Source: Psychrobacter sp.
Lineage (GTDB): Bacteria; Pseudomonadota; Gammaproteobacteria; Pseudomonadales; Moraxellaceae
Direction of reading: 5' to 3'
DNA: 13,128 nt
NCBI GenBank assembly: GCA_020024075.1
Contig: JAHHUJ010000033.1
Location: forward strand, 1 to 13,128
Shown: in pieces, positions 1-6,320 of the stretch
Position numbering within the stretch: position 1 is the stretch's first letter
Layout: each line of letters starts with the position of its first letter
Position numbers and translations under genes: made by a program
The notes under the pieces: model-generated
The model's input: the letters and a program-made list of their open reading frames with translations, nothing else
Told to the model about the DNA's origin: nothing
The model's database searches: none

Positions 1-44
1 AGATTGAGCTTTAATCAATTAATTTCAGAATTTTTTAACTGATA

Positions 45-89
45 AAGATGAATACCTATTACAAATAAGTGCTAGTAGATATTCATCTT
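45..89. repeat. 10-bp inverted repeat downstream of the permease gene
   Basis: AAGATGAATA at 45-54 is matched by its exact reverse complement at 80-89, with a 25-nt loop. It lies past the stop codon of the minus-strand permease gene. There is no T-run in the right place for a minus-strand intrinsic terminator, so its function is unclear. It could be a weak transcript-end structure or a protein site. The remainder of 1-130 holds nothing coding that I can see. Confidence 0.4.
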
Positions 90-130
90 ATACTATTGAT
101 TGATCCAAATTATTAATAGTTAAATATTTA

Positions 131-1768
131 TTACGCTCTTTTTTCTAAAGTTTTACACAGTGAGCAAACCACTCCATTGTGTTTTAGAGAATACAACACA
201 TCTGGGCGCTCATACTGCTGTTCACATTCTACGCAGTTATATAAAGTAGCCACTGGCGTACCTTCTATATCGAAGCGACCTTCCTCAATTCCATCGTCGG
301 TTTGTTTTAAATAGTATTTACCTTTGGTAATAATGGCCATTATTGGGGTCAGTACAAAGCCGACTACCAAAGCGATAATAGGAGAGTAAGGGGCTAAGAA
401 ATCGCCCAAGACACCGAAGAAGGCTAGGATGGATAGACCTGCTGCTACGCCAAATGATACTAAGCCTACAGGGTTAAAGTCATATAACATACCGCGGCGG
501 AATTCAGGCTCTTTAGGAGACAGTCCAAGCACATACTTATTGATGGCGATATCCGTTGATACTACCACTATCCATGCGATAGCAAAGTTTGAGTAGAAGC
601 CTAGGATTTTACCTAGTGCTGAGAACATATCCATTTCCATTAATAATAAGGCAATAGATACGTTGAAGATAACGAAAACTATGCGACCAGGATAGTGCTT
701 AGTTACCCGGGCATAAGCACTGGTCCAAGATAATGAACCTGAGTAAGCATTGGTTACATTAATCTTAATTTGAGAAATGACCACCAAGATGACAGCTAAG
801 GCAATGGCAAAGCCGCCTGGAATGATGTTTTGGAATACAGAAGTAAACTGCTGTACTGGTTCGGTGATAGCACTGTCAGGTAGCATATTGGCCATTAAAT
901 AGAAGGCCAAAAAAGCGCCAGTAATTTGTTTGATAGCACCTAAGACCACCCAACCTGGCCCTGCTGACATCATAGACACCCACCAAGATACTTTGTTTTC
1001 TTCGGTTTTGGCTGGCATAAAGCGTAGATAGTCAATTTGTTCACCGATCTGCATAATCAATGCCAAACAAACGCCTGCACCAAGCATGACCGCAGAGATA
1101 TCGAATCCTTTATAATCGCCATTACCAGAGAAAGCTGCCCAGTCATTAACCATACTTGGGTTTTGAAACACCAAGTAAGCCACAGGACCGACCATTAAAA
1201 ATAACCATAATGGGGTAGTCCATACCTGTAAGGTACTCAGAGCCTTCATACCAAAGATGACCAGCGGAATGACCATGACACTAGAAATAAGGTAGCCTAT
1301 CCATAACGGAACGCCGAGCCCCATTTTTAGGCCCTGCGCCATAATAGCGCCTTCTAGCGAGAAGAAAATAAAGGTAAAACTGGCAAAAATGACACTGGTG
1401 ATAACTGTACCGTAATAACCGAAGCCAGCCCCTCGTGAAATCAAGTCTAGATCAATATTATAGCGGGCTGCATAATAAGAAACAGGGATACCAGTCAAAA
1501 AGATAACTATGGCTGCTAGGGCAATAGCAAAAATGGCATTCGTTGTTCCATAAGCTAGGCCAATACTAGCCCCAATGGAGAAATCCGCTAAATAAGCGAT
1601 ACCACCAAGAGCGGTAACGGCAACTACGCTCGGAGTCCACTTACGGAAGCTATGTGGGGCATAACGTAAGGTGTAATCTTCTAAAGTTTCGTTAACAGCA
1701 GAGTTAGCTGAATTATCTCGACTGGTAGGAGCTTCATCAATGATAGGGGCTGAATCTTTTGGATTCAT
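131..1768 (-). CDS. NCS1-family nucleobase:cation symporter (purine/cytosine permease-like) with CxxC...CxxC tail
   Basis: A 545-aa inner-membrane transporter of the nucleobase:cation symporter-1 family (CodB/purine-cytosine permease group). Family members import purines, pyrimidines, allantoin or hydantoins with H+ or Na+; the substrate cannot be read here. After a hydrophilic N-terminus of about 45 residues come roughly 12 hydrophobic segments (about 47-480). The stretch SQIKINVTNAYSGSL (332-346) and the FNPVGLVSFG region near 431-440 resemble NCS1 permeases. The tail (about 482-545) is cytosolic and carries C512-x2-C515 and C535-x2-C538, a zinc-ribbon-like pattern not typical of the family. 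The ATG at 1768 was chosen because GAGGT lies 7 nt upstream. A longer reading from a TTG at 1804 lacks such a site. It stands alone, divergent from the esterase gene. Confidence 0.85.
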   Translation of the reverse strand: MNPKDSAPIIDEAPTSRDNSANSAVNETLEDYTLRYAPHSFRKWTPSVVAVTALGGIAYLADFSIGASIGLAYGTTNAIFAIALAAIVIFLTGIPVSYYAARYNIDLDLISRGAGFGYYGTVITSVIFASFTFIFFSLEGAIMAQGLKMGLGVPLWIGYLISSVMVIPLVIFGMKALSTLQVWTTPLWLFLMVGPVAYLVFQNPSMVNDWAAFSGNGDYKGFDISAVMLGAGVCLALIMQIGEQIDYLRFMPAKTEENKVSWWVSMMSAGPGWVVLGAIKQITGAFLAFYLMANMLPDSAITEPVQQFTSVFQNIIPGGFAIALAVILVVISQIKINVTNAYSGSLSWTSAYARVTKHYPGRIVFVIFNVSIALLLMEMDMFSALGKILGFYSNFAIAWIVVVSTDIAINKYVLGLSPKEPEFRRGMLYDFNPVGLVSFGVAAGLSILAFFGVLGDFLAPYSPIIALVVGFVLTPIMAIITKGKYYLKQTDDGIEEGRFDIEGTPVATLYNCVECEQQYERPDVLYSLKHNGVVCSLCKTLEKRA

Positions 1769-1775
1769 ATTAGAT

Positions 1776-1780
1776 ACCTC
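1776..1780 (-). promoter_or_regulatory. Ribosome binding site fixing the permease start
   Basis: On the minus strand GAGGT lies 7 nt before the ATG at 1768. This favours that ATG over the in-frame TTG at 1804, which would add 12 residues and falls inside the tandem repeat at 1789-1822. Confidence 0.7.
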
Positions 1781-1788
1781 ATGGTTTC

Positions 1789-1822
1789 TTATAGTTATTT
1801 GCAACTTACAGTTATTTGCAAC
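1789..1822. repeat. 17-bp tandem repeat, two copies, upstream of the permease start
   Basis: Two adjacent 17-bp units, 1789-1805 and 1806-1822, read TTAYAGTTATTTGCAAC and differ at one base. They lie 21-54 nt upstream of the permease ATG, in the expected leader or promoter zone. Either a regulator site or a slipped-strand duplication would explain them. A near-palindrome, GTTAACTAGCTAAC, follows at 1836-1849. Confidence 0.75.
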
Positions 1823-2046
1823 GTTTGTTAAACAAGTTAACTAGCTAACCAAGTTGAAGGAGTTGGGGTAGGCGATTCACCTAAATCAATTACAGCAATT
1901 TATATGCCAAATAGCAAACTTAGATTAACGTACAAAGTACTATTAAGAATTTTTAGGAAAATAGGCTTAATTTATCGAGGCATACAATAAATCTAATAAG
2001 CTAAAAATAAGTTTTACGATGGCTTACTTTCAAAAGTAGAGTGCTA

Positions 2047-2055
2047 TGTTAGAAT
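2047..2055 (+). promoter_or_regulatory. Candidate extended -10 promoter for fghA (distal)
   Basis: TGTTAGAAT fits an extended -10 (TGnTATAAT) with one mismatch in the hexamer. The best -35 match 16 nt upstream, TTTCAA, is poor. The implied leader would be about 150 nt. Confidence 0.35.
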
Positions 2056-2121
2056 CGCTATATAAATCGATAACAAGAAGTTAATTCCCATTTTGGCCCA
2101 TGCCAACTCAAATCGTCAGGT

Positions 2122-2149
2122 TTGAGGGGTGTTAAGGGTGTTGTATAAA
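2122..2149 (+). promoter_or_regulatory. Candidate promoter for fghA with repeated motif in the spacer
   Basis: TTGAGG (2122-2127) and TATAAA (2144-2149) are 16 nt apart, a reasonable sigma-70 arrangement. The spacer region holds two GGGTGTT copies with a 9-bp period (2127-2133, 2136-2142). A repressor or activator binding there would control the promoter. This is inferred from position only. Confidence 0.4.
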
Positions 2150-2215
2150 TCGAGACTATTTACCTAAACTGTTTATAAGTTATAAGTCATTTTATTTAAA
2201 AAAAGGATATGTCGT

Positions 2216-3076
2216 ATGTCGGCGTTAACATTACAATCTAAAAATCGCTGCTTCAATGGCGAACAACGTTACTACTCACATCAATCATCCACTACCAAAA
2301 CCGAGATGACTTTTAGCATCTATTTGCCAGATGAAGCCATTGCTGGTAAGACTTGCCCAGCGATATTATATCTATCAGGGCTAACTTGTAGTCCTGATAA
2401 CGTCACTCACAAAGCTCACTTTCAACAAAAGTGTAGCGAGCTTGGTATGGTCTTTATTGCGCCAGATACCTCTCCTAAAGGCGATAACATTGCTAATGAT
2501 GAGCGCTATTTTGTGGGTCAAGGGGCAAGCTACTATGTGGATGCTACCGAACAACCTTGGGCTGAGAACTTCAAGATGCACAGCTATATTGCTGATGAAT
2601 TCTATGATTTGATTCGCAATCAGTTTTCTATTAGCAGTGTGGGTATTACCGGTCACTCTATGGGCGGTCACGGCGCGATTATGTTTGGCTTTAAATACCC
2701 AAGCAAATTCGTTAGTGTCTCAGCGATTGCCCCTGTCTGTGTTGCTAGCGAATCAGATTGGGGCAAAGCGGCATTTAGTGAGTACTTTGGTGAGCAGGCA
2801 CAGCAGCAGATGCCTTGGTCGCAGTTTGATGCGGCAAAAGTGGTGGAAGAAGCGGGTAAGCAGTATCCTTCAATTCTAGTAGATCAAGGCGCTGCCGATG
2901 ACTTCTATATCGATGGCTATTTACGTCCTGAAGCGCTGCAACAAGCCTGTCAAAAAGTTGAGCAACCTTTAACACTTAGATATCACGCCGGATTTGATCA
3001 CAGTTATTACTTTATTCAAACTGTTATCGAAGATCATATTGATCATCACTATAACGCCGCATTAAGTCATGGATAA
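2216..3076 (+). CDS. fghA: S-formylglutathione hydrolase (esterase D family)
   Basis: A 286-aa cytosolic serine hydrolase that splits S-formylglutathione to formate and glutathione, the second step of glutathione-dependent formaldehyde detoxification. The alpha/beta-hydrolase nucleophile motif GHSMGGHGA is at 146-154, with Ser148 catalytic. The acid lies in LVDQGAADDF (221-230), probably Asp228 or Asp229. The histidine is His262 in DHSYYFI. The conserved YLSGLTC block (52-58) includes the cysteine that lies near the active site in the family. Length matches E. coli FrmB/YeiG (about 278 aa). AAGGA at 2203-2207 sits 8 nt before the ATG. The usual partner, the glutathione-dependent formaldehyde dehydrogenase, is not adjacent within this window. 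The gene is followed by a hairpin at 3097-3126. Confidence 0.95.
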   Translation: MSALTLQSKNRCFNGEQRYYSHQSSTTKTEMTFSIYLPDEAIAGKTCPAILYLSGLTCSPDNVTHKAHFQQKCSELGMVFIAPDTSPKGDNIANDERYFVGQGASYYVDATEQPWAENFKMHSYIADEFYDLIRNQFSISSVGITGHSMGGHGAIMFGFKYPSKFVSVSAIAPVCVASESDWGKAAFSEYFGEQAQQQMPWSQFDAAKVVEEAGKQYPSILVDQGAADDFYIDGYLRPEALQQACQKVEQPLTLRYHAGFDHSYYFIQTVIEDHIDHHYNAALSHG

Positions 3077-3077
3077 T

Positions 3078-3088
3078 TGCTATAATAG
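3078..3088 (+). promoter_or_regulatory. Candidate extended -10 promoter for rpe
   Basis: TGCTATAATAG begins 2 nt after the fghA stop codon. TG plus a perfect TATAAT makes a full extended -10; no good -35 is present. The same 11 bases occur on the minus strand at 6321-6331, upstream of rpmB. Transcription would start near 3093, just before the hairpin at 3097-3126. Confidence 0.5.
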
Positions 3089-3096
3089 TAGGCTCT

Positions 3097-3126
3097 AAAA
3101 GTGCTGCTAAATCCAGCAGCACTTTT
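3097..3126 (+). terminator. Rho-independent-type hairpin after fghA
   Basis: AAAAGTGCTGCT (3097-3108) pairs perfectly with 3115-3126, giving a 12-bp stem, a 6-nt loop and a short T-run on the 3' arm. It fits a terminator for fghA. If the promoter at 3078-3088 is real, the same hairpin would form the extreme 5' end of the rpe mRNA. Confidence 0.75.
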
Positions 3127-3174
3127 GTCCAAATCTCCTGTTAACTAAATTTGTAATTATCTTAGAGAAACACT

Positions 3175-3894
3175 ATGAGCAGCACACAAGCCGCAGCCAC
3201 TCAAGCCTGTCAGCGTGACTATCTTATTGCCCCCTCAATTCTTTCGGCAGACTTTGCTCGTCTAGGCGAAGAAGTAGACAATGTTCTAAAAGCAGGCGCT
3301 GATGTCATCCATTTCGATGTGATGGACAATCATTATGTGCCCAACCTAACTTTCGGTAGTCCCATTTGTAAGGCACTGCGTAATTATGGTGTGGAAGCTC
3401 CCATTGACGTACATCTAATGGTTACTCCTGTAGACAGTATGATTGATCAGTTTTTGGAAGCTGGGGCAAGTATTATTACTTTTCATCCAGAAGCGACGCA
3501 TCATATTGATCGCTCATTGCAGATGATTAAGGATGGCGGTGCACAATGTGGTTTGGTATTAAACCCAGCAACTTCTCTACATTATCTGGATTATGTTATG
3601 GATAAGGTAGATCAGATTTTGCTGATGAGTGTCAACCCAGGCTTTGGCGGGCAGTCGTTTATCGAGGGTACTTTGGATAAAATCAAAAAAGTACGTGAGC
3701 GTATTGATGCCAGTGGTCGTGATATCCGTCTAGAAGTAGATGGTGGGGTTAAGGCAAATAATATTAGAGCCATCGCTGAGGCTGGGGCTGATATGTTCGT
3801 TGCTGGTTCAGCTATTTTTAATCAGCCAGATTATCAGCAAGCGATTGATGCAATGCGTCATGAATTAAGCCTTGTGGGTACGGCGCAAGCTTAA
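3175..3894 (+). CDS. rpe: Ribulose-phosphate 3-epimerase
   Basis: A 239-aa TIM-barrel enzyme interconverting ribulose 5-phosphate and xylulose 5-phosphate in the pentose phosphate pathway (cytosol). Recognised by IAPSILSADF (18-27), HFDVMDNHYVPNLTFG (46-61), HLMV (80-83), LMSVNPGFGGQSF (150-162), LEVDGGV (186-192) and the phosphate-binding AGSAIF (210-215). Active-site residues are in place: Ser21, His46, Asp48, His80 and Asp189 (metal ligands and catalytic acids by family knowledge). It is slightly longer than the usual ~225 aa because of about 15 extra N-terminal residues. AGAG at 3164-3167 is 7 nt from the ATG. The gph gene that often follows rpe elsewhere is absent here; small membrane protein genes follow instead. 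Confidence 0.95.
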   Translation: MSSTQAAATQACQRDYLIAPSILSADFARLGEEVDNVLKAGADVIHFDVMDNHYVPNLTFGSPICKALRNYGVEAPIDVHLMVTPVDSMIDQFLEAGASIITFHPEATHHIDRSLQMIKDGGAQCGLVLNPATSLHYLDYVMDKVDQILLMSVNPGFGGQSFIEGTLDKIKKVRERIDASGRDIRLEVDGGVKANNIRAIAEAGADMFVAGSAIFNQPDYQQAIDAMRHELSLVGTAQA

Positions 3895-3910
3895 GCCTTG
3901 GCTTTAGCTT
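3887..3910 (+). terminator. Imperfect hairpin overlapping the rpe stop
   Basis: AAGCTTAAGCC (3887-3897) pairs with GGCTTTAGCTT (3900-3910) with one mismatch and a tight loop. It overlaps the end of rpe and is followed by only a short T-rich stretch. A weak terminator or mRNA 3'-end stem is possible. Confidence 0.35.
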
Positions 3911-3994
3911 TAATAGCCCAACTAACAAAATCAGTATTGCACAAACTATCAATTCACAAAATCAATGTAATATGGTCAATTTAATAGAGACACT

Positions 3995-4369
3995 ATGACA
4001 AATAATAAGCCGATAGACCTTAAGCCAAAGGATAGTCTGACTAACAGTAGTGATGAAAATACTACTTTTGAGGCTCCGCCTAGCTTGGTGCCCAAAGGGT
4101 TTACGATTGGCTTAGCTATTTTTTCATTGATCTTAAGCTTGGCCGGTTATGTATTTCGTTATATTGCCGGCGATGCTATTACAGATATTCTACGTCATGC
4201 TGCTGTGTTGGTTCCTGCCTTCGTAATTGGTATCCCAGTGCTTTTTTGGTTGGGCGCTCTCATTATGAATAAGATTAAGGGGATGCACATTCAGCGCCGT
4301 AATGCCTTTACGTTGGGCTGGCTGATCTCTTGTGTGACTATACTGTGGCTGATGGGCACTTATAGTTAG
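3995..4369 (+). CDS. Hypothetical small three-helix membrane protein (paralogue A)
   Basis: A 124-aa protein of unknown function. A hydrophilic N-terminus of about 30 residues precedes three predicted membrane segments at about 36-57, 69-92 and 104-122, with a basic loop (NKIKGMHIQRRN) between the second and third. No enzyme motif or cysteine cluster is visible. It shares PKG just before helix 1 and a NAxxLG block at the start of helix 3 with the next gene (4452-4763), so the two look like diverged tandem copies. Translation should start at 3995, with AGAG 5 nt upstream. The start context, AGAGACACTATGA, closely resembles that of rpe (AGAGAAACACTATGA). Possibly co-transcribed with rpe, separated by about 100 nt. 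Confidence 0.75.
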   Translation: MTNNKPIDLKPKDSLTNSSDENTTFEAPPSLVPKGFTIGLAIFSLILSLAGYVFRYIAGDAITDILRHAAVLVPAFVIGIPVLFWLGALIMNKIKGMHIQRRNAFTLGWLISCVTILWLMGTYS

Positions 4370-4394
4370 CACGTTATTAGCCAATTTCTATTTC

Positions 4395-4424
4395 ATTTAA
4401 AGTAAGATTATTTAAAGTAAGATT
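4395..4424. repeat. Perfect 15-bp tandem repeat, two copies
   Basis: ATTTAAAGTAAGATT occurs at 4395-4409 and again, identically, at 4410-4424. It occupies the 82-nt gap between the two small membrane protein genes, 27 nt upstream of the second start. Two identical copies suggest a recent duplication or a two-site element. Confidence 0.85.
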
Positions 4425-4451
4425 GTATGAAATCCATAAAAAGGAATTCCT

Positions 4452-4763
4452 TTGTCAATTTTTGATCGCGATTCGTTTTATTACCCTTATCCAACTGGTA
4501 TACCAAAAGGCCTCATAATAGCTTTGGTGATTGGTTGCTTGCTCATAGGTCTGTCTGGACTGAGTCATGCAGAAGGTTGGCAAGGCTGGCTGGCAGTATT
4601 TGAAAACTGGCTACTGATGTTGGTGATATTTCCTACCGCTACGGCCGTTGTTGCCCTTCCTTTTAAATATAGGGATCCCAGCTTTGAGCTAAAGAATGCT
4701 TATTATCTGGGTATGTTTGTGTCCTTTTTATTTACTCTAGCTAAGCTACGTTACTGGCGTTAA
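4452..4763 (+). CDS. Hypothetical small three-helix membrane protein (paralogue B), TTG start
   Basis: A 103-aa protein of unknown function. Three hydrophobic segments are expected at about 18-36, 47-70 and 82-98, with an aromatic N-terminus (FYYPYP) and a basic C-terminus (KLRYWR). Helix 1 is preceded by PKG (18-20) and helix 3 begins NAYYLG (82-87), matching PKG 33-35 and NAFTLG 103-108 of the gene before it; the spacing between blocks is 64 and 70 residues. The start is TTG at 4452. AAGGA at 4441-4445 lies 6 nt upstream and no in-frame ATG occurs until inside helix 2. It lacks the long polar N-terminus of its partner. Confidence 0.72.
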   Translation: MSIFDRDSFYYPYPTGIPKGLIIALVIGCLLIGLSGLSHAEGWQGWLAVFENWLLMLVIFPTATAVVALPFKYRDPSFELKNAYYLGMFVSFLFTLAKLRYWR

Positions 4764-4822
4764 CCCAAGCCTAGTGCTCGGTTGAACCCTAATAACAGCC
4801 TTACAAACAGCCACAAACAATC

Positions 4823-4847
4823 ATTGTAGGATAGCTACTGCTACAAT
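4823..4847 (+). terminator. Hairpin between paralogue B and the acidic hypothetical gene
   Basis: ATTGTAG (4823-4829) pairs with CTACAAT (4841-4847), a 7-bp stem with an 11-nt loop. No real T-run follows, so termination here is doubtful; it may be a processing or stabilising stem. Confidence 0.3.
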
Positions 4848-4919
4848 TAGCCCTTGAAATTTGGGTCATTAGCGTCCATTGTTAATAGATACACATATGC
4901 TATATGAGGTGAATAGGGC

Positions 4920-5252
4920 ATGGTATTTGATTATGAAAAAGACAACATTGATGTTGAAATTGACTCAGAGACTGGGGAGCGAAAGACTCGCCGAGCTCAA
5001 GGCTTCGCTCAAGAGACGATACTGGAGTTGGTCGAAAACGATAAGGGTCAAATCGTCCTACGCGACTCAGCAGAGTCTGAAGACCCTTTAGTAACCATTA
5101 CTTTCTCAGAGAAGATAAAAGATATGCTAGGCGGTGAAGCGCAGTATGTTGGTCATAAAATGATTCATGCGGCGGTACAGGCCGTTATGCATAAGCAAGT
5201 AAGCCAGTGGCATGCTAACGTTTATGATGAAGAGCCTGAGCATTATAGCTAA
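4920..5252 (+). CDS. Conserved-looking acidic hypothetical protein
   Basis: A 110-aa soluble protein I do not recognise. The N-terminal half is charged and strand-rich in appearance (MVFDYEKDNIDVEID, LELVENDKGQIVLRD). The C-terminal half (about 69-103) looks like a pair of helices with several histidines (VGHKMIHAAVQAVMHKQ). There is no signal peptide, membrane segment or cysteine. It is rich in Asp and Glu. The ATG at 4920 follows GAGGT at 4906-4910, 9 nt away. An overlapping frame (4879-5091) is less convincing. The gene ends about 70 nt before a strong terminator and is convergent with rpmG. No function can be assigned. Confidence 0.72.
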   Translation: MVFDYEKDNIDVEIDSETGERKTRRAQGFAQETILELVENDKGQIVLRDSAESEDPLVTITFSEKIKDMLGGEAQYVGHKMIHAAVQAVMHKQVSQWHANVYDEEPEHYS

Positions 5253-5319
5253 GCTTTAAATATTAGTTAATCTTTAATGGGCCATATTTAGGCGCTACCA
5301 ATCACAAAAAATAGACATA

Positions 5320-5355
5320 AAAAAGGCGGGTCATCCTAAGATACCCCGCCTTTTT
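5320..5355. terminator. Bidirectional terminator between the hypothetical gene and rpmG
   Basis: AAAAAGGCGGG (5320-5330) pairs with CCCGCCTTTTT (5345-5355) around a 14-nt loop. The A-run and T-run on the two sides make it work in both directions, fitting its place between convergent genes. Confidence 0.85.
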
Positions 5356-5376
5356 GTATGCTATTGAATCAAAAAA

Positions 5377-5532
5377 TTATTTGATTTTAGCTTCTTTGAA
5401 GATAACGTGCTGGCGTACTTTTGGATCAAACTTTTTGATTTCCATTTTGCCAGGCATAGTACGTTTGTTTTTGGTAGTGGTGTAGAAGTAACCAGTACCA
5501 GCGGTAGATACTAACTTAATCTTGTCTCTCAT
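5377..5532 (-). CDS. rpmG: 50S ribosomal protein L33
   Basis: A 51-aa basic protein of the large ribosomal subunit near the E site. The translation begins MRDKIKLVSTAGTGYFYTTT and ends RQHVIFKEAKIK, nearly identical in pattern to E. coli L33. The two CxxC pairs of the zinc-binding form are absent, so this is the zinc-independent (C-minus) type. Start ATG at 5532 has AGGAA a few nt upstream. It is the second gene of the rpmB-rpmG operon, 67 nt downstream of rpmB, and ends at the terminator at 5320-5355. Confidence 0.97.
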   Translation of the reverse strand: MRDKIKLVSTAGTGYFYTTTKNKRTMPGKMEIKKFDPKVRQHVIFKEAKIK

Positions 5533-5559
5533 GATGTATTCCTATTAATTTGTAAAGTA

Positions 5560-5581
5560 AGAGGGCTTAAACAAGCCTTCT
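5560..5581 (-). other. Intercistronic hairpin in rpmB-rpmG
   Basis: On the minus strand a 9-bp arm (5573-5581) pairs with 5560-5568 with one mismatch and a 4-nt loop. It lies in the 67-nt gap between rpmB and rpmG. It may affect mRNA stability or the relative yield of L28 and L33; it lacks a T-run, so full termination is not expected. Confidence 0.45.
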
Positions 5582-5599
5582 AGCTAGTCGTTTTACAGA

Positions 5600-5836
5600 C
5601 TAAACTTTTTCACCTTTGGCACGTAAATCAGCAAGTACTTTATCAATACCGTGCTTATCGATGATACGCATACCTTTAGTAGAAACACGAAGACGAACAA
5701 AACGGTTTTCAGATTCTACCCAAAAACGATGGTTATGTAGATTTGGCAAAAAGCGACGACGGGTTCTGTTAAGCGCATGCGAAACATTGTTACCCACCTG
5801 AGGGCGCTTTCCTGTCACTTGACATACTCGAGACAT
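5600..5836 (-). CDS. rpmB: 50S ribosomal protein L28
   Basis: A 78-aa basic protein of the large ribosomal subunit, exactly the usual enterobacterial length. Hallmarks are MSRVCQVTGKRP (1-12), NNVSHALN, RRRFLPNLHNHRFWVES (about 26-42) and RLRVSTKGMRIIDKHGID. AGGAG on the minus strand at 5843-5847 is 6 nt from the ATG at 5836. First gene of an operon with rpmG, as in many gammaproteobacteria. Its likely promoter is the extended -10 at 6321-6331, which would give an unusually long leader of about 480 nt. Confidence 0.97.
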   Translation of the reverse strand: MSRVCQVTGKRPQVGNNVSHALNRTRRRFLPNLHNHRFWVESENRFVRLRVSTKGMRIIDKHGIDKVLADLRAKGEKV

Positions 5837-5857
5837 GACGGACTCCTAATAAAGTTG

Positions 5858-5907
5858 TAAGGCAACTGGGTGACATGTCAATCATGCCGAGATAGTTGGT
5901 TGCCTTA
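5858..5907 (-). promoter_or_regulatory. Structured rpmB leader: 9-bp inverted repeat enclosing a 10-bp palindrome
   Basis: TAAGGCAAC (5858-5866) is perfectly complementary to GTTGCCTTA (5899-5907). The 32-nt loop contains the perfect palindrome TGACATGTCA (5871-5880). The block ends 22 nt upstream of the rpmB ATG, so in the mRNA a stem-loop would form just above the ribosome binding site. A protein-binding leader for autoregulation or an operator are both possible; no known leader family was recognised. Confidence 0.45.
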
Positions 5908-6320
5908 ACTACTCAAGATAACGAATCACAATGCGGCTATGGACACATAGGACTGCAACTTGAATAAAATGTTAACAGAAAGATAGTGGTCTTTGCCCTT
6001 TAATCGCCACAACAAGTAAAGGTTGACCAGAATAAATTTTTAAGGGCGTATTTATACCACATATACCCAGTTTTTTCAAATTAAATGTTTGTCTATTATC
6101 GCATAAATAACCCAAAACTTTAAGCACCTAAGGATTAAAGCACTGTTTACGTGTTTTAAATCCAAATTAAGTGCCTTAAATTCAAAGAGTTATATAAAGT
6201 TCTCACTATTAGCTGATAAATTCAGCTTAATAATTAAAGGTTAAAACTGCAAAACCCCAAACATAAATTTAAAATATGCGGATGTCACAGCAAGATGTAT
6301 CAATGCTATGTTAAAACCGG

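Larger units (their letters stand above)
1823..2215. other. Divergent intergenic region between permease and fghA
   Basis: AT-rich and without a credible ORF on either strand. It should hold the promoters of both flanking genes. On the plus strand there are two promoter-like sites (2047-2055 and 2122-2149), a 6-bp hairpin CTCAAA/TTTGAG (2107-2112 and 2121-2126) and a 9-bp-period GGGTGTT repeat (2127-2142). Confidence 0.6.

Noticed and set aside
1769..1804. Twelve-residue N-terminal extension of the permease from TTG
   Set aside because: No ribosome binding site for the TTG, and it lies in a tandem repeat; the ATG at 1768 has GAGGT 7 nt upstream.
2381..2975. Three open frames on both strands within fghA
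   Set aside because: They overlap a clear S-formylglutathione hydrolase and have no domain-like sequence.
4190..4384. Minus-strand 64-aa frame over the first small membrane protein gene
   Set aside because: Antisense shadow with no ribosome binding site or family features.
4879..5091. 70-aa plus-strand frame overlapping the acidic hypothetical gene
   Set aside because: Same DNA is better read from 4920, which is longer, has GAGGT upstream and ends near the terminator.
5616..5801. Plus-strand frame opposite rpmB
   Set aside because: Antisense shadow of L28.
5853..5881. Minus-strand TTGACA (5876-5881) with TACAAC as an rpmB promoter
   Set aside because: Transcription would start almost on the ribosome binding site, leaving too short a leader, and the -10 is weak.
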